Part shown: positions 1 to 8,269 of the stretch, in pieces | Numbering within the stretch: position 1 is the first letter of the stretch | Layout of the letters: each line of letters starts with the position of its first letter | Assembly (NCBI RefSeq): GCF_030209445.1 | Contig: NZ_JARVSD010000001.1 | Location: 1-64,000, forward strand | Source: Promicromonospora sp. MEB111 | GTDB taxonomy: Bacteria > Actinomycetota > Actinomycetes > Actinomycetales > Cellulomonadaceae | DNA: 64,000 nucleotides | Direction: 5' to 3' | Notes under the pieces: model-generated | Told to the model about the DNA's origin: nothing | What the model saw: the letters and a program-made list of their open reading frames with translations, nothing else | The model's database searches: none | Program-made: the position numbers and the translations under genes

Positions 1-267
1 CGGCCAGGCCGCGCCGGCCGCGCCGGGCCACGCCTCGCCCGTCCGCCCGGCCCCGCCCAGGACCGGCCCCGGCACCAGGTCACGGCTCACGCCCAGGCAG
101 CACCGGGCGGCCGCACGCAGGTCGTCCGCAGCGCGGGCCAGCAGGGCCGCGGCACGTCGGACGGACGCCGTCTCGACGGCCGACGAACCCCCGCCGCCGT
201 ACACCGTGACGGTGTCTCCCGGCAGGAGCGGATCGCCGCCCCGGGGCGGCCGCGGGTCGCCGCTCAT
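1..267 (-). CDS. Partial hypothetical protein, Ala-rich, N-terminus only
   Basis: The first 89 codons of a leftward gene are present; the rest lies outside the window. The start ATG at 267 overlaps the TGA of the upstream gene (ATGA), so the two are probably translated together. The visible part has a Pro/Gly-rich head, then an Ala/Arg helix (about residues 33-50) and a Cys-Cys pair near residue 52. In Micrococcales a small WXG-like protein is often followed by an alanine-rich protein or an alpha/beta hydrolase; that is family context only. No domain can be assigned from this fragment. Confidence 0.55.
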   Translation of the reverse strand, partial: MSGDPRPPRGGDPLLPGDTVTVYGGGGSSAVETASVRRAAALLARAADDLRAAARCCLGVSRDLVPGPVLGGAGRTGEAWPGAAGAAWP

Positions 268-518
268 CGCGCCCACCCGCCGTACGCCAGCCGCACCGCA
301 CCGTCCAGCAGCACGCGGTCCCGGGCCAGGGCGCGCGCCGCGTCGGCAACCGCCGCCCGGTACAGCTCGGCCGCACGCGCCCTCCACTCGACGTCACCGG
401 CCGCCCGTACCCCGGCGGCCGCCCCGTCCACGAGGTCAACGGCCCGCGCGAGCGCCAGCAGCACGTCTTCCGCCACCGGCGCCGTGCTCGACGCGCACGA
501 CGGGTCGCTGCCGTTCAT
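264..518 (-). CDS. Small WXG-like helical protein (84 aa)
   Basis: The 84-residue product is mostly alanine-rich helix. It contains a VEWRARAAELYR segment near residue 43, which resembles the turn of WXG100-type helical hairpins (V-E-W-x-S/R then an amphipathic helix). ATG 518 was chosen because the coding pattern upstream of it looks unrelated. No strong ribosome site precedes it. The stop overlaps the next gene's start by 4 nt, so the pair forms an operon reading out of the window. WXG-like proteins are known as secretion substrates or partners. Assignment here rests on a short motif and is tentative; cytoplasmic hypothetical protein is the alternative. Confidence 0.5.
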   Translation of the reverse strand: MNGSDPSCASSTAPVAEDVLLALARAVDLVDGAAAGVRAAGDVEWRARAAELYRAAVADAARALARDRVLLDGAVRLAYGGWAR

Positions 519-789
519 GGACGGGCTCTGTTCATCGGCGCTCGCACTCCCCTGGGTCGGCCGGTCACGTCTCCCTGTGACGCTAGACCGGCCCCGCAGG
601 GCACGTCGGGTGGAGCGGAGCACCTGTGCACGGACGGGCGGAACTGTCGCCTGTGGTCGGGCTCGCACCCGCGGAACGCCGTCGGGAAGGGCGGTCACGC
701 TGCCTCGCACCGAAGCTGCGCGCCCGCAGCGGACCGGTGCTGTGGACGACGAGGCCGCGGGAAGACCGGCCCATGGGAGAATGGAGCAC

Positions 790-2286
790 GTGCCTGAGAC
801 CACCGCCCCTGCTGCCAGCCCTGCCGACTCCGCCGGCTCCGTCACCCGCGTCGCGCTCGCGGAGGTGAGCCCGGCCATCGCGCTCGGCCCGCTGGACGGC
901 CGGTACCGCAAGGCGGTGGCCCCGCTCGTGGACCACCTGAGCGAGGCCGCGCTGAACCGCGAGCGCATCCACGTCGAGGTGGAGTGGCTCATCACGCTGT
1001 GCAACGGCGCGCCCGGCGTCGACGCCCCGGTGGTGCCCGGAGCGCCCGCGCTCTCGCAGCAGGAGATCGACTACCTGCGCGCGATCCCCGCGACGTTCGG
1101 CGCGGACGAGATCGCCGAGCTGGCCGAGATCGAGCGCGAGACCGTGCACGACGTCAAGGCCGTCGAGTACTTCATCAAGCGGCGGATCGCCGCGGCGCCC
1201 GAGGCGCTGGGCGAGACGAGCCTGCCCGCGGCCAGCGAGCTGGTGCACTTCGCCTGCACCAGCGAGGACATCAACAACCTGTCCTACGCCCTGATGGTGC
1301 GCGGTGCGGTGCGGGAGGTCTGGCTGCCGGCCGCGACCGCCGTCGTCGACCAGCTCGCGGGTATGGCACACGAGCACGCCGCCGCCCCCCTGCTCAGCCG
1401 CACGCACGGCCAGCCCGCCACGCCGTCGACCCTGGGCAAGGAGCTCGCGGTGCTGGCGCACCGCCTGCGGCGTCAGCTCCGGCGCGTCGAGGGAGCCGAG
1501 TTCCTGGGCAAGCTGAACGGCGCCACCGGCACCTACGGCGCGCACACGGTCGCTGTCCCCTCGACCGACTGGCCGGCGGTGTCGAAGGCGTTCGTCGAGG
1601 GTCTCGGGCTGGACTGGAACCCGCTGACCACGCAGATCGAGTCGCACGACTGGCAGGCCGAGGTCTACTCCGACGTCGCCCGCTTCAACCGGATCCTGCA
1701 CAACCTCGCGACGGACGTGTGGACCTACATCTCGCTCGGGTTCTTCACGCAGATCCCGGTGGCGGGCGCCACGGGCTCGTCCACGATGCCGCACAAGGTG
1801 AACCCCATCCGGTTCGAGAATGCCGAGGCCAACCTCGAGATCTCGTGCTCGCTCCTGGACACCCTGTCGGCGACGCTCGTCACCAGCCGCCTGCAGCGCG
1901 ACCTCACCGACTCCACGACGCAGCGGAACATCGGCCCCGCGTTCGGGCACAGCCTGCTCGCGATCGACAACGTGGCGCGCGGCCTGGACCGGCTCGCCGT
2001 GAACGAGACCCTGCTGCGCGAGGACCTCGACGCCAACTGGGAGGTGCTGGGCGAGCCCGTCCAGTCCGCGATGCGCGCGGCGTCCGTCGCGGGTGTGCCC
2101 GGCATGGAGAACCCGTACGAGCGCCTCAAGGACCTCACGCGCGGCCAGCGGGTGGACGGCGCGCGCATGCGCGAGTTCGTCGCGGGCCTCGGCCTGCCCG
2201 ACGACGTCGCGGCTCGCCTCGCGGAGCTGACGCCCGCCACGTACACCGGCCTGGCCGAGCAGCTCGTCAAGGACTACCTGGACTGA
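790..2286 (+). CDS. purB: Adenylosuccinate lyase
   Basis: The enzyme releases fumarate from SAICAR and from adenylosuccinate in purine synthesis, in the cytosol. The fumarate-lyase signature GSSTMPHKVNP lies near residue 328, and the N-terminal GPLDGRY block typical of long (E. coli-type) PurB is near residue 35. Histidines of the TSEDINN and SRTHGQPATP blocks are also visible. GTG 790 is preferred because GGGAGA at 775-780 gives a 9-nt spacing; ATG 781 would sit directly on that site. The 498-residue length is slightly above the usual 460-480, due to an Ala/Pro-rich head. It stands alone here, without other pur genes. The start is the only uncertain point. Confidence 0.93.
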   Translation: MPETTAPAASPADSAGSVTRVALAEVSPAIALGPLDGRYRKAVAPLVDHLSEAALNRERIHVEVEWLITLCNGAPGVDAPVVPGAPALSQQEIDYLRAIPATFGADEIAELAEIERETVHDVKAVEYFIKRRIAAAPEALGETSLPAASELVHFACTSEDINNLSYALMVRGAVREVWLPAATAVVDQLAGMAHEHAAAPLLSRTHGQPATPSTLGKELAVLAHRLRRQLRRVEGAEFLGKLNGATGTYGAHTVAVPSTDWPAVSKAFVEGLGLDWNPLTTQIESHDWQAEVYSDVARFNRILHNLATDVWTYISLGFFTQIPVAGATGSSTMPHKVNPIRFENAEANLEISCSLLDTLSATLVTSRLQRDLTDSTTQRNIGPAFGHSLLAIDNVARGLDRLAVNETLLREDLDANWEVLGEPVQSAMRAASVAGVPGMENPYERLKDLTRGQRVDGARMREFVAGLGLPDDVAARLAELTPATYTGLAEQLVKDYLD

Positions 2287-2347
2287 GGCGGGGTGTGGCG
2301 CGGCGTGCAAAGGGTGATTTCTCCGGTCCTGTAACGCTTTCCATACG

Positions 2348-3754
2348 ATGGACCGCATGAGCCGCCCCACCCCGCCGAGCACCGCCTACCTCGACCACCT
2401 GGTCGCCGAGACCGCCGGGCGGCGGGCCGTCCTGGCCGGCGCGGCCTCAGCGAGGGCCTCCTCCGGCGGGGCGGCCGGCGAGGGCACGGCCCGGCCCGAC
2501 GGCGGTGCGCCCGCCCACTTGGTCGCCGCCGTCGAGCGGGCCGCGGACCGGCTCGAACCCGAGCTCGCGGAGATCGTCCGGCGGCTGCACGAGCACCCCG
2601 AGCCCGCCTTCGAGGAGCACCGCAGCGCCGCGACGCTGGTGGAGGTGCTCGCCCGGCACGGCGTCGAGGCGGAGCTGGGTGCCCACGGGGTGCCGACGGC
2701 GTTCCGGGCCGAGGTAGGCGACCCGGCCGGGCCGACCATCGCCATCTGCGCCGAGTACGACGCGCTGCCCGGCATCGGGCACGCCTGCGGCCACAACGTC
2801 ATCGCGGCGTCCGGTGTGGGTGCGTTCCTCGCGCTGCACGAGGTCCTGACGTCGGGTGGTCCGGCCGGCTCCGCGTCCGGCGCGGTCCCGGCAGGCCGCG
2901 TCGTCCTGCTCGGCACGCCCGCGGAGGAGGGGCACTCCGGCAAGGAGGTCCTGGCCCGCAACGGGGCGCTGGAGGGCATCGACGCCGCGATCATGGTGCA
3001 CCCGTACGGGCTCGACGTCGCCGACCAGGTCTGGCTCGGCCGCCGCCTGCTGACCTGGACCTTCACGGGGCGGCCGGCGCACGCCTCGGCCCAGCCGTAC
3101 ATGGGCCGCAACGCGCTGGACGCCGCGACCCTCGCCTACCAGGGCATCGGCCTGCTGCGGCAGCAGATGCCGCCCGTCGATCGCGTCCACGCCACGATCG
3201 CCGAGGGCGGCACGCGGCCCAGCATCATCACGGAGCGCGCGGTGGTCCACCTGTACGCGCGGTCCAAGTACCCCGACACCCTGCGCGACCTCTCGCGCCG
3301 CCTCGACGACATCGCCCGTGGCGCCGCCCTGATGACGGGCACCGAGGTGGAGATCACCTGGGACGACGGCGCACACCCGAGCCTTCCCGTGCGGACCAAC
3401 GACACGCTGACCGAGCGCTGGGTCGCGGCGCAGCGCCGGCGCGGCCGCGACCCGCTGCCCGCGGGCGTGCTCTCGGAGACGCTCGCGGCGTCGACCGACT
3501 TCGGCAACGTCTCGTTCCGGATCCCGGGCATCCACCCGCTGGTGCGGGTCTCCGCCCCCGACGTCGCGCTGCACACGGCGGAGTTCGCGGCCGCCGCGGC
3601 GACCCCGGCGGCGGTCTCGGCCGCCGTCGACAGCGCCGCCGGGCTCGCGGCGACCGCCCTGGACTACCTGTACGACGCGGGGCTGCGCGCCGCCGTCCAC
3701 GAGGAGTTCGCCGCGCAGGGCGGCGCGGTGGACGTGGTGCGCTACTTCGACTGA
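2348..3754 (+). CDS. M20-family amidohydrolase / aminoacylase
   Basis: This is a zinc-dependent amide hydrolase of the M20D (aminoacylase/AbgB-like) group; substrates in the family are N-acyl or aminobenzoyl-glutamate-type amides. Visible features are EHPEPAFEE near residue 83, the metal block HACGHN near residue 144, PAEEGHSGK near residue 196 and a dimerisation stretch with GRPAHASAQP near residue 240. An Ala/Gly-rich linker occupies residues 20-60. There is no signal peptide, so it is probably cytoplasmic. ATG 2348 and ATG 2357 are both possible starts and neither has a good ribosome site. The next gene is also an amide hydrolase, which may mean a shared amide-using role (inference). Confidence 0.85.
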   Translation: MDRMSRPTPPSTAYLDHLVAETAGRRAVLAGAASARASSGGAAGEGTARPDGGAPAHLVAAVERAADRLEPELAEIVRRLHEHPEPAFEEHRSAATLVEVLARHGVEAELGAHGVPTAFRAEVGDPAGPTIAICAEYDALPGIGHACGHNVIAASGVGAFLALHEVLTSGGPAGSASGAVPAGRVVLLGTPAEEGHSGKEVLARNGALEGIDAAIMVHPYGLDVADQVWLGRRLLTWTFTGRPAHASAQPYMGRNALDAATLAYQGIGLLRQQMPPVDRVHATIAEGGTRPSIITERAVVHLYARSKYPDTLRDLSRRLDDIARGAALMTGTEVEITWDDGAHPSLPVRTNDTLTERWVAAQRRRGRDPLPAGVLSETLAASTDFGNVSFRIPGIHPLVRVSAPDVALHTAEFAAAAATPAAVSAAVDSAAGLAATALDYLYDAGLRAAVHEEFAAQGGAVDVVRYFD

Positions 3755-3806
3755 CGGCCGCCGGCGGGCGGGCGTGTCGACGCGCCCGGCCGCGACCCGG
3801 CATCGG

Positions 3807-3855
3807 CCATGCATCTGCTGCCAGTTCCGGGGGCCACGTGGCAGCAGATGCATGG
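3807..3855. terminator. Perfect 17-bp inverted repeat downstream of the M20 gene
   Basis: Arms at 3807-3823 and 3839-3855 are exact complements, separated by 15 nt, and start 52 nt after the M20 stop. There is no T-run, as is common for actinobacterial terminators. It lies between two rightward genes, so it could end the M20 transcript and insulate the amidase gene. An operator role is possible because the arm contains the palindrome ATGCAT. Confidence 0.5.
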
Positions 3856-3956
3856 TCGCCGTCGTAACGGCCCGCACATCGGGGCGAAATCTCCGCTTCC
3901 TAGCGTCAGGGGCGCGCGGTGCCCGACCGCGCGCTCGACCGAAGGAGCGTGGACCC

Positions 3957-5348
3957 GTGACACCTCGCGGACAGCAAGACGGACGAACGGCAGCACAGAC
4001 GCTGGTCGCGGCACTGGGCAGGCGCCGGTTCCTGCAGGCCGCGCTCGGTGTGGGGGCGGGCTCGGCACTGGCCGCCGGGTCGGCGGTGTCGGCGTCGGCC
4101 GCGACGTCGTCGGCATCGACGGGCGCGTCCGCCGCGCGGGGCGCGGGCGGGCGCGGCTCCGGGAAGTTCTCCGGGATCCTGCAGCCCGGCCGGGGCCGCA
4201 TCCGGGGCGACGTCTACCTGAGCTCGGACACCGACGACGTCCTGTGGGGCTACGTCCCGTCGGTGCACGCCGACGCCGTGGCACGCGTGCGCTCGGGACG
4301 GACCATCACCATCGACTCCGTCTCCCACGAGGGCATCCTCGAGGACCAGGGCCGGGACCCGGTCGCGTACTTCGCCGAGCACGGTGTGCGACGCCGCGAG
4401 GTGCTTGACGACGCCGCCGCGATCGCCGCCGGGTACTCCCGGACGGCGCGGAACTTCGACGTCGACGGGCCGCACGTCGTGACCGGGCCCGTGCTCGTGG
4501 AGGGGGCCGAGCCGGGCGACGTGCTGAAGATCGAGACGCTCGAGGCCACGCCCCGCGTGCCGTACGGTGTGGTCTCGTCGCGCCACGGCAAGGGCTCGCT
4601 GGCCGCGACGGCCGCGGGAGCGCCCGCCGGGATCACGCTCGACGAGGTGATGCCGCCCGTCGCGACCGACGGCCGCGGCTCCGGCGTCCCGACCGAGTAC
4701 GGCAACGTGTCCGTGTTCGCCGAGGTGGACGGTGACCACGCGACCATGGGCTCCGGCCGGGGACGGGTGCGGTTCCCGCTCCGGACCTTCTTCGGGATGA
4801 TGGGCGTCGCCTACGCCGAGACGACCAATCTGACCGCGCCCGAGGCCAACTCGATCCCGCCGACGCTGGGCGGCGGCAACATCGACATCAGCCACCTCGG
4901 CGCCGGCTCCACCTTCTACCTGCCGGTCAGTGCCGAGGGCGCGCTCTTCTACGTCGGCGACCCGCACATGGCGATGGGCGACGGCGAGGTGGCGCTGACC
5001 GCCATGGAGGGCTCGCTGCGCGGGACGTTCCGGCTCACCGTCTGCAAGCCCGGTTCCGGGGACGCGCCGTCGGTCGCCTACTCGTACCCCTTTGCCGAGA
5101 CCGCGGACGCCTGGATCCCGATCGGGCTGTCCGACCCGGACGGTTCGGCGGGTGGCCAGCTCAGCGACCTCGACGTCGCGATGCGCCGGGCCGTCGTGAA
5201 CGCGCTGGACTTCTTGCAGCACGACCACGGCCTGGACCGGGCGGTCGCCTACGCCTATCTCTCTGCGGCGGCCGACTTCGCCGTCTCGCAGGTCGTCGAC
5301 CGGACGGTGGGTGTGCACGGGCTGATCCGGAAGTCCGACCTGCGCTGA
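3957..5348 (+). CDS. Tat-exported acetamidase/formamidase family protein
   Basis: The FmdA/AmdA family hydrolyses formamide, acetamide or related short amides to ammonia and the acid. The GTG start at 3957 has an ideal GAAGGAG site at 3941-3947. A twin-arginine signal is visible: RRRFLQ at residues 22-27, then an Ala/Gly-rich hydrophobic stretch ending near residue 55. Family blocks include GDVLKIETLEATPRVPYG (near 185), LGGGNIDISHLGAGS (near 304) and GDPHMAMGDGEV (near 338). Most family members are cytoplasmic, so a Tat signal is notable: the folded enzyme is presumably exported. It follows an M20 amidohydrolase across a 17-bp hairpin. Substrate cannot be told from sequence. Confidence 0.85.
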   Translation: MTPRGQQDGRTAAQTLVAALGRRRFLQAALGVGAGSALAAGSAVSASAATSSASTGASAARGAGGRGSGKFSGILQPGRGRIRGDVYLSSDTDDVLWGYVPSVHADAVARVRSGRTITIDSVSHEGILEDQGRDPVAYFAEHGVRRREVLDDAAAIAAGYSRTARNFDVDGPHVVTGPVLVEGAEPGDVLKIETLEATPRVPYGVVSSRHGKGSLAATAAGAPAGITLDEVMPPVATDGRGSGVPTEYGNVSVFAEVDGDHATMGSGRGRVRFPLRTFFGMMGVAYAETTNLTAPEANSIPPTLGGGNIDISHLGAGSTFYLPVSAEGALFYVGDPHMAMGDGEVALTAMEGSLRGTFRLTVCKPGSGDAPSVAYSYPFAETADAWIPIGLSDPDGSAGGQLSDLDVAMRRAVVNALDFLQHDHGLDRAVAYAYLSAAADFAVSQVVDRTVGVHGLIRKSDLR

Positions 5349-5456
5349 GCGTGCCGCGCGCCCGTGCTGTGCACCCGTGCCCGTGCGCGTGCGCGTGCCC
5401 GTGCCGTGCCCGAAAACAGCGGGCGCGGGCGCGGCGGGCGACCCTAGGGTCGAGCC

Positions 5457-5828
5457 ATGACGATGCCGGAGACTGCCCCTGTCGACACCTGGCTCGCGGT
5501 CACGCGGGAGGACGGCGAGACCGTCGGTTACCTCGAACCGGTGACCGAGGACTATGCCGACGTGATCCCGCGCAACCGCCTCGGCCACGCCGTGGGTGAC
5601 GTGTGCGACTACCACGCGGCCGAGGAGCTGGTGCTCGATCGCGGCCTCCGCGAGCTCGCGGAGCACTGGCTCCTCGACGGCGCGGGAGCCGAGCTCGCGA
5701 TCAGCGAGCTCTCCCCCGCCGGCATCGTGCTGCGGGACGCCTTCCTGGCGAAGGCCCTGGTCCCGCTGGAGGCGGTGCACGTGCCCTGGCCGGACACGGC
5801 GGGCCGCCTCCGCCGCGTCAACGACTGA
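5457..5828 (+). CDS. Small acidic hypothetical protein (123 aa)
   Basis: I do not recognise a named family. The 123-residue product is acidic, without membrane segment or signal. Its N-terminal 30 residues (WLAVTREDGETVGYLEPV) look like beta strands, and the middle contains a WLLDGAG turn. Similar small soluble proteins are common in actinobacteria. ATG 5457 and ATG 5463 are both possible starts; no clear ribosome site is seen. The 108 nt upstream is a GTGCCC-type low-complexity stretch with no gene. Its stop codon forms the first bases of a 22-bp inverted repeat. Confidence 0.7.
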   Translation: MTMPETAPVDTWLAVTREDGETVGYLEPVTEDYADVIPRNRLGHAVGDVCDYHAAEELVLDRGLRELAEHWLLDGAGAELAISELSPAGIVLRDAFLAKALVPLEAVHVPWPDTAGRLRRVND

Positions 5829-5882
5829 GTGCGGGATATTCGCCCTTTCCAGCCTTCCGGAAGGGCGAATATCCCGCACTCA
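5826..5882. terminator. 22-bp perfect inverted repeat at convergent gene ends
   Basis: Arms 5826-5847 and 5861-5882 are exact complements around a 13-nt loop. The left arm begins with the TGA of the rightward gene and the right arm ends 12 nt before the stop of the leftward yhgE-like gene, so it can terminate both transcripts. The arm contains GATATTCG, an AT-rich core unlike its surroundings. Confidence 0.65.
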
Positions 5883-5893
5883 GCGGTAGACGG

Positions 5894-8269
5894 TCAGGCC
5901 GTGCGGAGGAGCTCCGCGACCCGGACGGTGCGCTCGCGCGCCACCATGAGCGTGGTCACGACCAGACCCGCGGCGGCCCAGAGGACCATCGCGGCGATCG
6001 CCATGCCGATGCCGCCCGTGCCGGGCTCGACGAGCCGCACGAGGCCCACCTGGGCCGGGCCCACCGGGAGGAACCCGGCCAGACCCTCGAGCACGCCCGG
6101 CACCGTCGAGACCACACCCGTCGCGATGACGAGCACCGCGATCAGGAGGCTCACGCCCCGGCCGATGTGACCGAGCGACGCGGCGAACGCCTGGTTGACC
6201 GCGACGAACGCGACCGACACGAGCGCGCCGAAGCCCATCGCCGCGAGCCAGCCGCCGACGTCGAGGCCCTCGATGCCGGCCAGGATCGCACCCGTCGCGA
6301 TGCCGGTGAACAGACCGATCGCGGCCGGGATCGCGAACGTCCCGAGCGTGAGCCGGAGCGCGCCGCGCGTGGAGCCGCGGGCGTGCAGCGGCACCGGCGG
6401 GAACACGATCATCAGCGCGAGCGCGCCGAGCCAGAGCGCCAGCACCGCGAACATCGGCCCGGTCGCGCCGGTGTTGAGGTCCGTGACCTCGCCGTCGGTC
6501 GCGACCGGGTCGGCCACGACGGAGGCCAGGGACTTGCGCTCCTGCTCCGTGTACGACGGGATCTCCTCGGTCGCCTGACCCAGGCCGTCGGAGAGGTCCG
6601 ACGCGCCGCCGGCCAGCTCGCCGACACCGTCGGCCAGACCGTCGACGCCGGTCGCGAGCTGGGAGGTGCCGGTGCCCAGCTCGGTGACGCCGCCGGCCAG
6701 GCCATCCACACCCGTGGCGAGCTGGCTGGAACCCGCCGCCAGCTGGCCGGCACCGGTCGCGAGCTGCGACGCACCGGACGAGATGCCGCCGGCACCGGTG
6801 GAGAGCTCACGTGCTCCGGAGGACAGCGCGCTCACGCCGCCGGCCGCCTGGTCGGCACCTGCCGCCAGTTCGTCCAGGCCACCGGAGAGCTGGTGCGCAC
6901 CACCGGCCAGCGCCGAGGCGCCACCCGAGACCTGGCCGCTGTAGCCAACGAGCTCGGCACTGCCGCCGGCCAGACCGGAGATCCCAGCGGTCAGCTCGTA
7001 GAGGCCCGTGGGCTTCTTGCCAGGTGTCCCTGCCAGACCGCTGATGCCGCCGGCGACCTGCTCTGCGCCCGCCTCGAGCTTCTTGAGCTCCGGCACCTGG
7101 TCGCACAGAGCGGTCAGGCGGGGGTCGAGCGAGGGAGCGGCACAGGCCAGCTCCATGCCGTCGACCAGGTCGGACACCCCGCCGGAGACGTCAGACGCAC
7201 CCGAGGCGAGCTGGGTCGCCGCATCGGCCGGACCCGGTGTGCCGGAACTACCCTCAAGCTTCGCAGCCGTCTCGGCGAGACCGCCCGCAAGCTCCTTCGC
7301 TCCAGTGTCGACACCCGCCGCACCGGCGGCGAGCAGGTCCGCGTTGTCGGCCAGTTCGCCCGCGCCCACGGCGGACTGCCCCGCACCCGCGGCCAGCTGG
7401 TCCACGCCCGCTGCCGCCTGGTCCGCGCCCGCCGCCCACTGCTCGGCGCCCGAGGCCCACTGCCCTGCACCGCCGGCGAGGCTGGAGACGCCGTTGCCGA
7501 CGCCAGCCACGCCGGCCGCGGTCTGGTGTGCGCCGTCCGCGAGCTGCTGCGCACCCTCACCGGCCTCGGTCGCGCCGTCGGCGAGCTCGCCCGCGCCGTC
7601 CGCGAGCTGCTGCGCGCCCTTGCCCGCCTCGGTGGCGCCGTCGGCGAGCTGGCCGGCGCCGTCGGCCGCCTTGCCCAGCTCCTCCGAGAGCGTGGAGAAG
7701 CCGACGAGCACGTTGTCCACGTACGTCTCCGTGAGGGTGCTGCCGAGCACGCTCGTGGCGGTCTGCGCGACCACCTGCGCGAGGGCGTCGTCGAGCACAC
7801 GGCCGTCCGGGGCGGTGGCGACGTCGATGGTCGCCTGCTCCGCCTCCTCCGGGTCGTCACTGCTGAACGACGTCGCCGCCGCGGAGAAGCCCTCGGGGAT
7901 GGTGATGACCGCCGCGTAGGTGCCGTCGGCCAGGCCGTCGGCCGCCGTCGCCGCGTCGGAGATCTCCCAGTCGTAGCTCGCGTCCGACGCCGGGATCGCC
8001 GCGGCCTCGCCCGTCTCGGCGTCGGCGGTCTCGCCGCCGCTCACCAGGCCGGCGGCGAGCTGACGGCCGAGCGGCACGGTCTGGCCTTCGATCTCCACCG
8101 GCTCGTCGAGGTTCACGATCGCGGCCTTGACGGTGTCGAGCCGGTCCTGCGGGTTCCACAGGGCCGAGATGAGCAGGCCCAGGATCATCAGGGGAAGGAG
8201 CGCCACTGCCACGGCGCGCCACGGGTTGCGGAAGGGCTCGGGCCGGAGCCACCTCGTCGCGGTCGTCAT
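5894..8269 (-). CDS. YhgE/Pip-family membrane protein
   Basis: The 791-residue product has one N-terminal membrane helix (about residues 22-44), a long extracytoplasmic region and five C-terminal helices (about 590-785), the layout of YhgE/Pip proteins. The middle part (about 200-590) is built from dozens of degenerate 7- to 11-residue units such as LADGAGELADGA, expected to form a long helical coil. Known relatives include the lactococcal phage-infection protein and ESX-associated proteins; function is usually unclear. Its ATG overlaps the stop of the MMPL transporter gene (ATGA), so both are made from one transcript, probably under the divergent TetR regulator. A partner role in export across the envelope is inference. 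Confidence 0.85.
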   Translation of the reverse strand: MTTATRWLRPEPFRNPWRAVAVALLPLMILGLLISALWNPQDRLDTVKAAIVNLDEPVEIEGQTVPLGRQLAAGLVSGGETADAETGEAAAIPASDASYDWEISDAATAADGLADGTYAAVITIPEGFSAAATSFSSDDPEEAEQATIDVATAPDGRVLDDALAQVVAQTATSVLGSTLTETYVDNVLVGFSTLSEELGKAADGAGQLADGATEAGKGAQQLADGAGELADGATEAGEGAQQLADGAHQTAAGVAGVGNGVSSLAGGAGQWASGAEQWAAGADQAAAGVDQLAAGAGQSAVGAGELADNADLLAAGAAGVDTGAKELAGGLAETAAKLEGSSGTPGPADAATQLASGASDVSGGVSDLVDGMELACAAPSLDPRLTALCDQVPELKKLEAGAEQVAGGISGLAGTPGKKPTGLYELTAGISGLAGGSAELVGYSGQVSGGASALAGGAHQLSGGLDELAAGADQAAGGVSALSSGARELSTGAGGISSGASQLATGAGQLAAGSSQLATGVDGLAGGVTELGTGTSQLATGVDGLADGVGELAGGASDLSDGLGQATEEIPSYTEQERKSLASVVADPVATDGEVTDLNTGATGPMFAVLALWLGALALMIVFPPVPLHARGSTRGALRLTLGTFAIPAAIGLFTGIATGAILAGIEGLDVGGWLAAMGFGALVSVAFVAVNQAFAASLGHIGRGVSLLIAVLVIATGVVSTVPGVLEGLAGFLPVGPAQVGLVRLVEPGTGGIGMAIAAMVLWAAAGLVVTTLMVARERTVRVAELLRTA

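Noticed and set aside
5349-5456. GTGCCC-rich stretch as a functional repeat
   Set aside because: It is a short irregular low-complexity run between genes, with no clear unit or symmetry.
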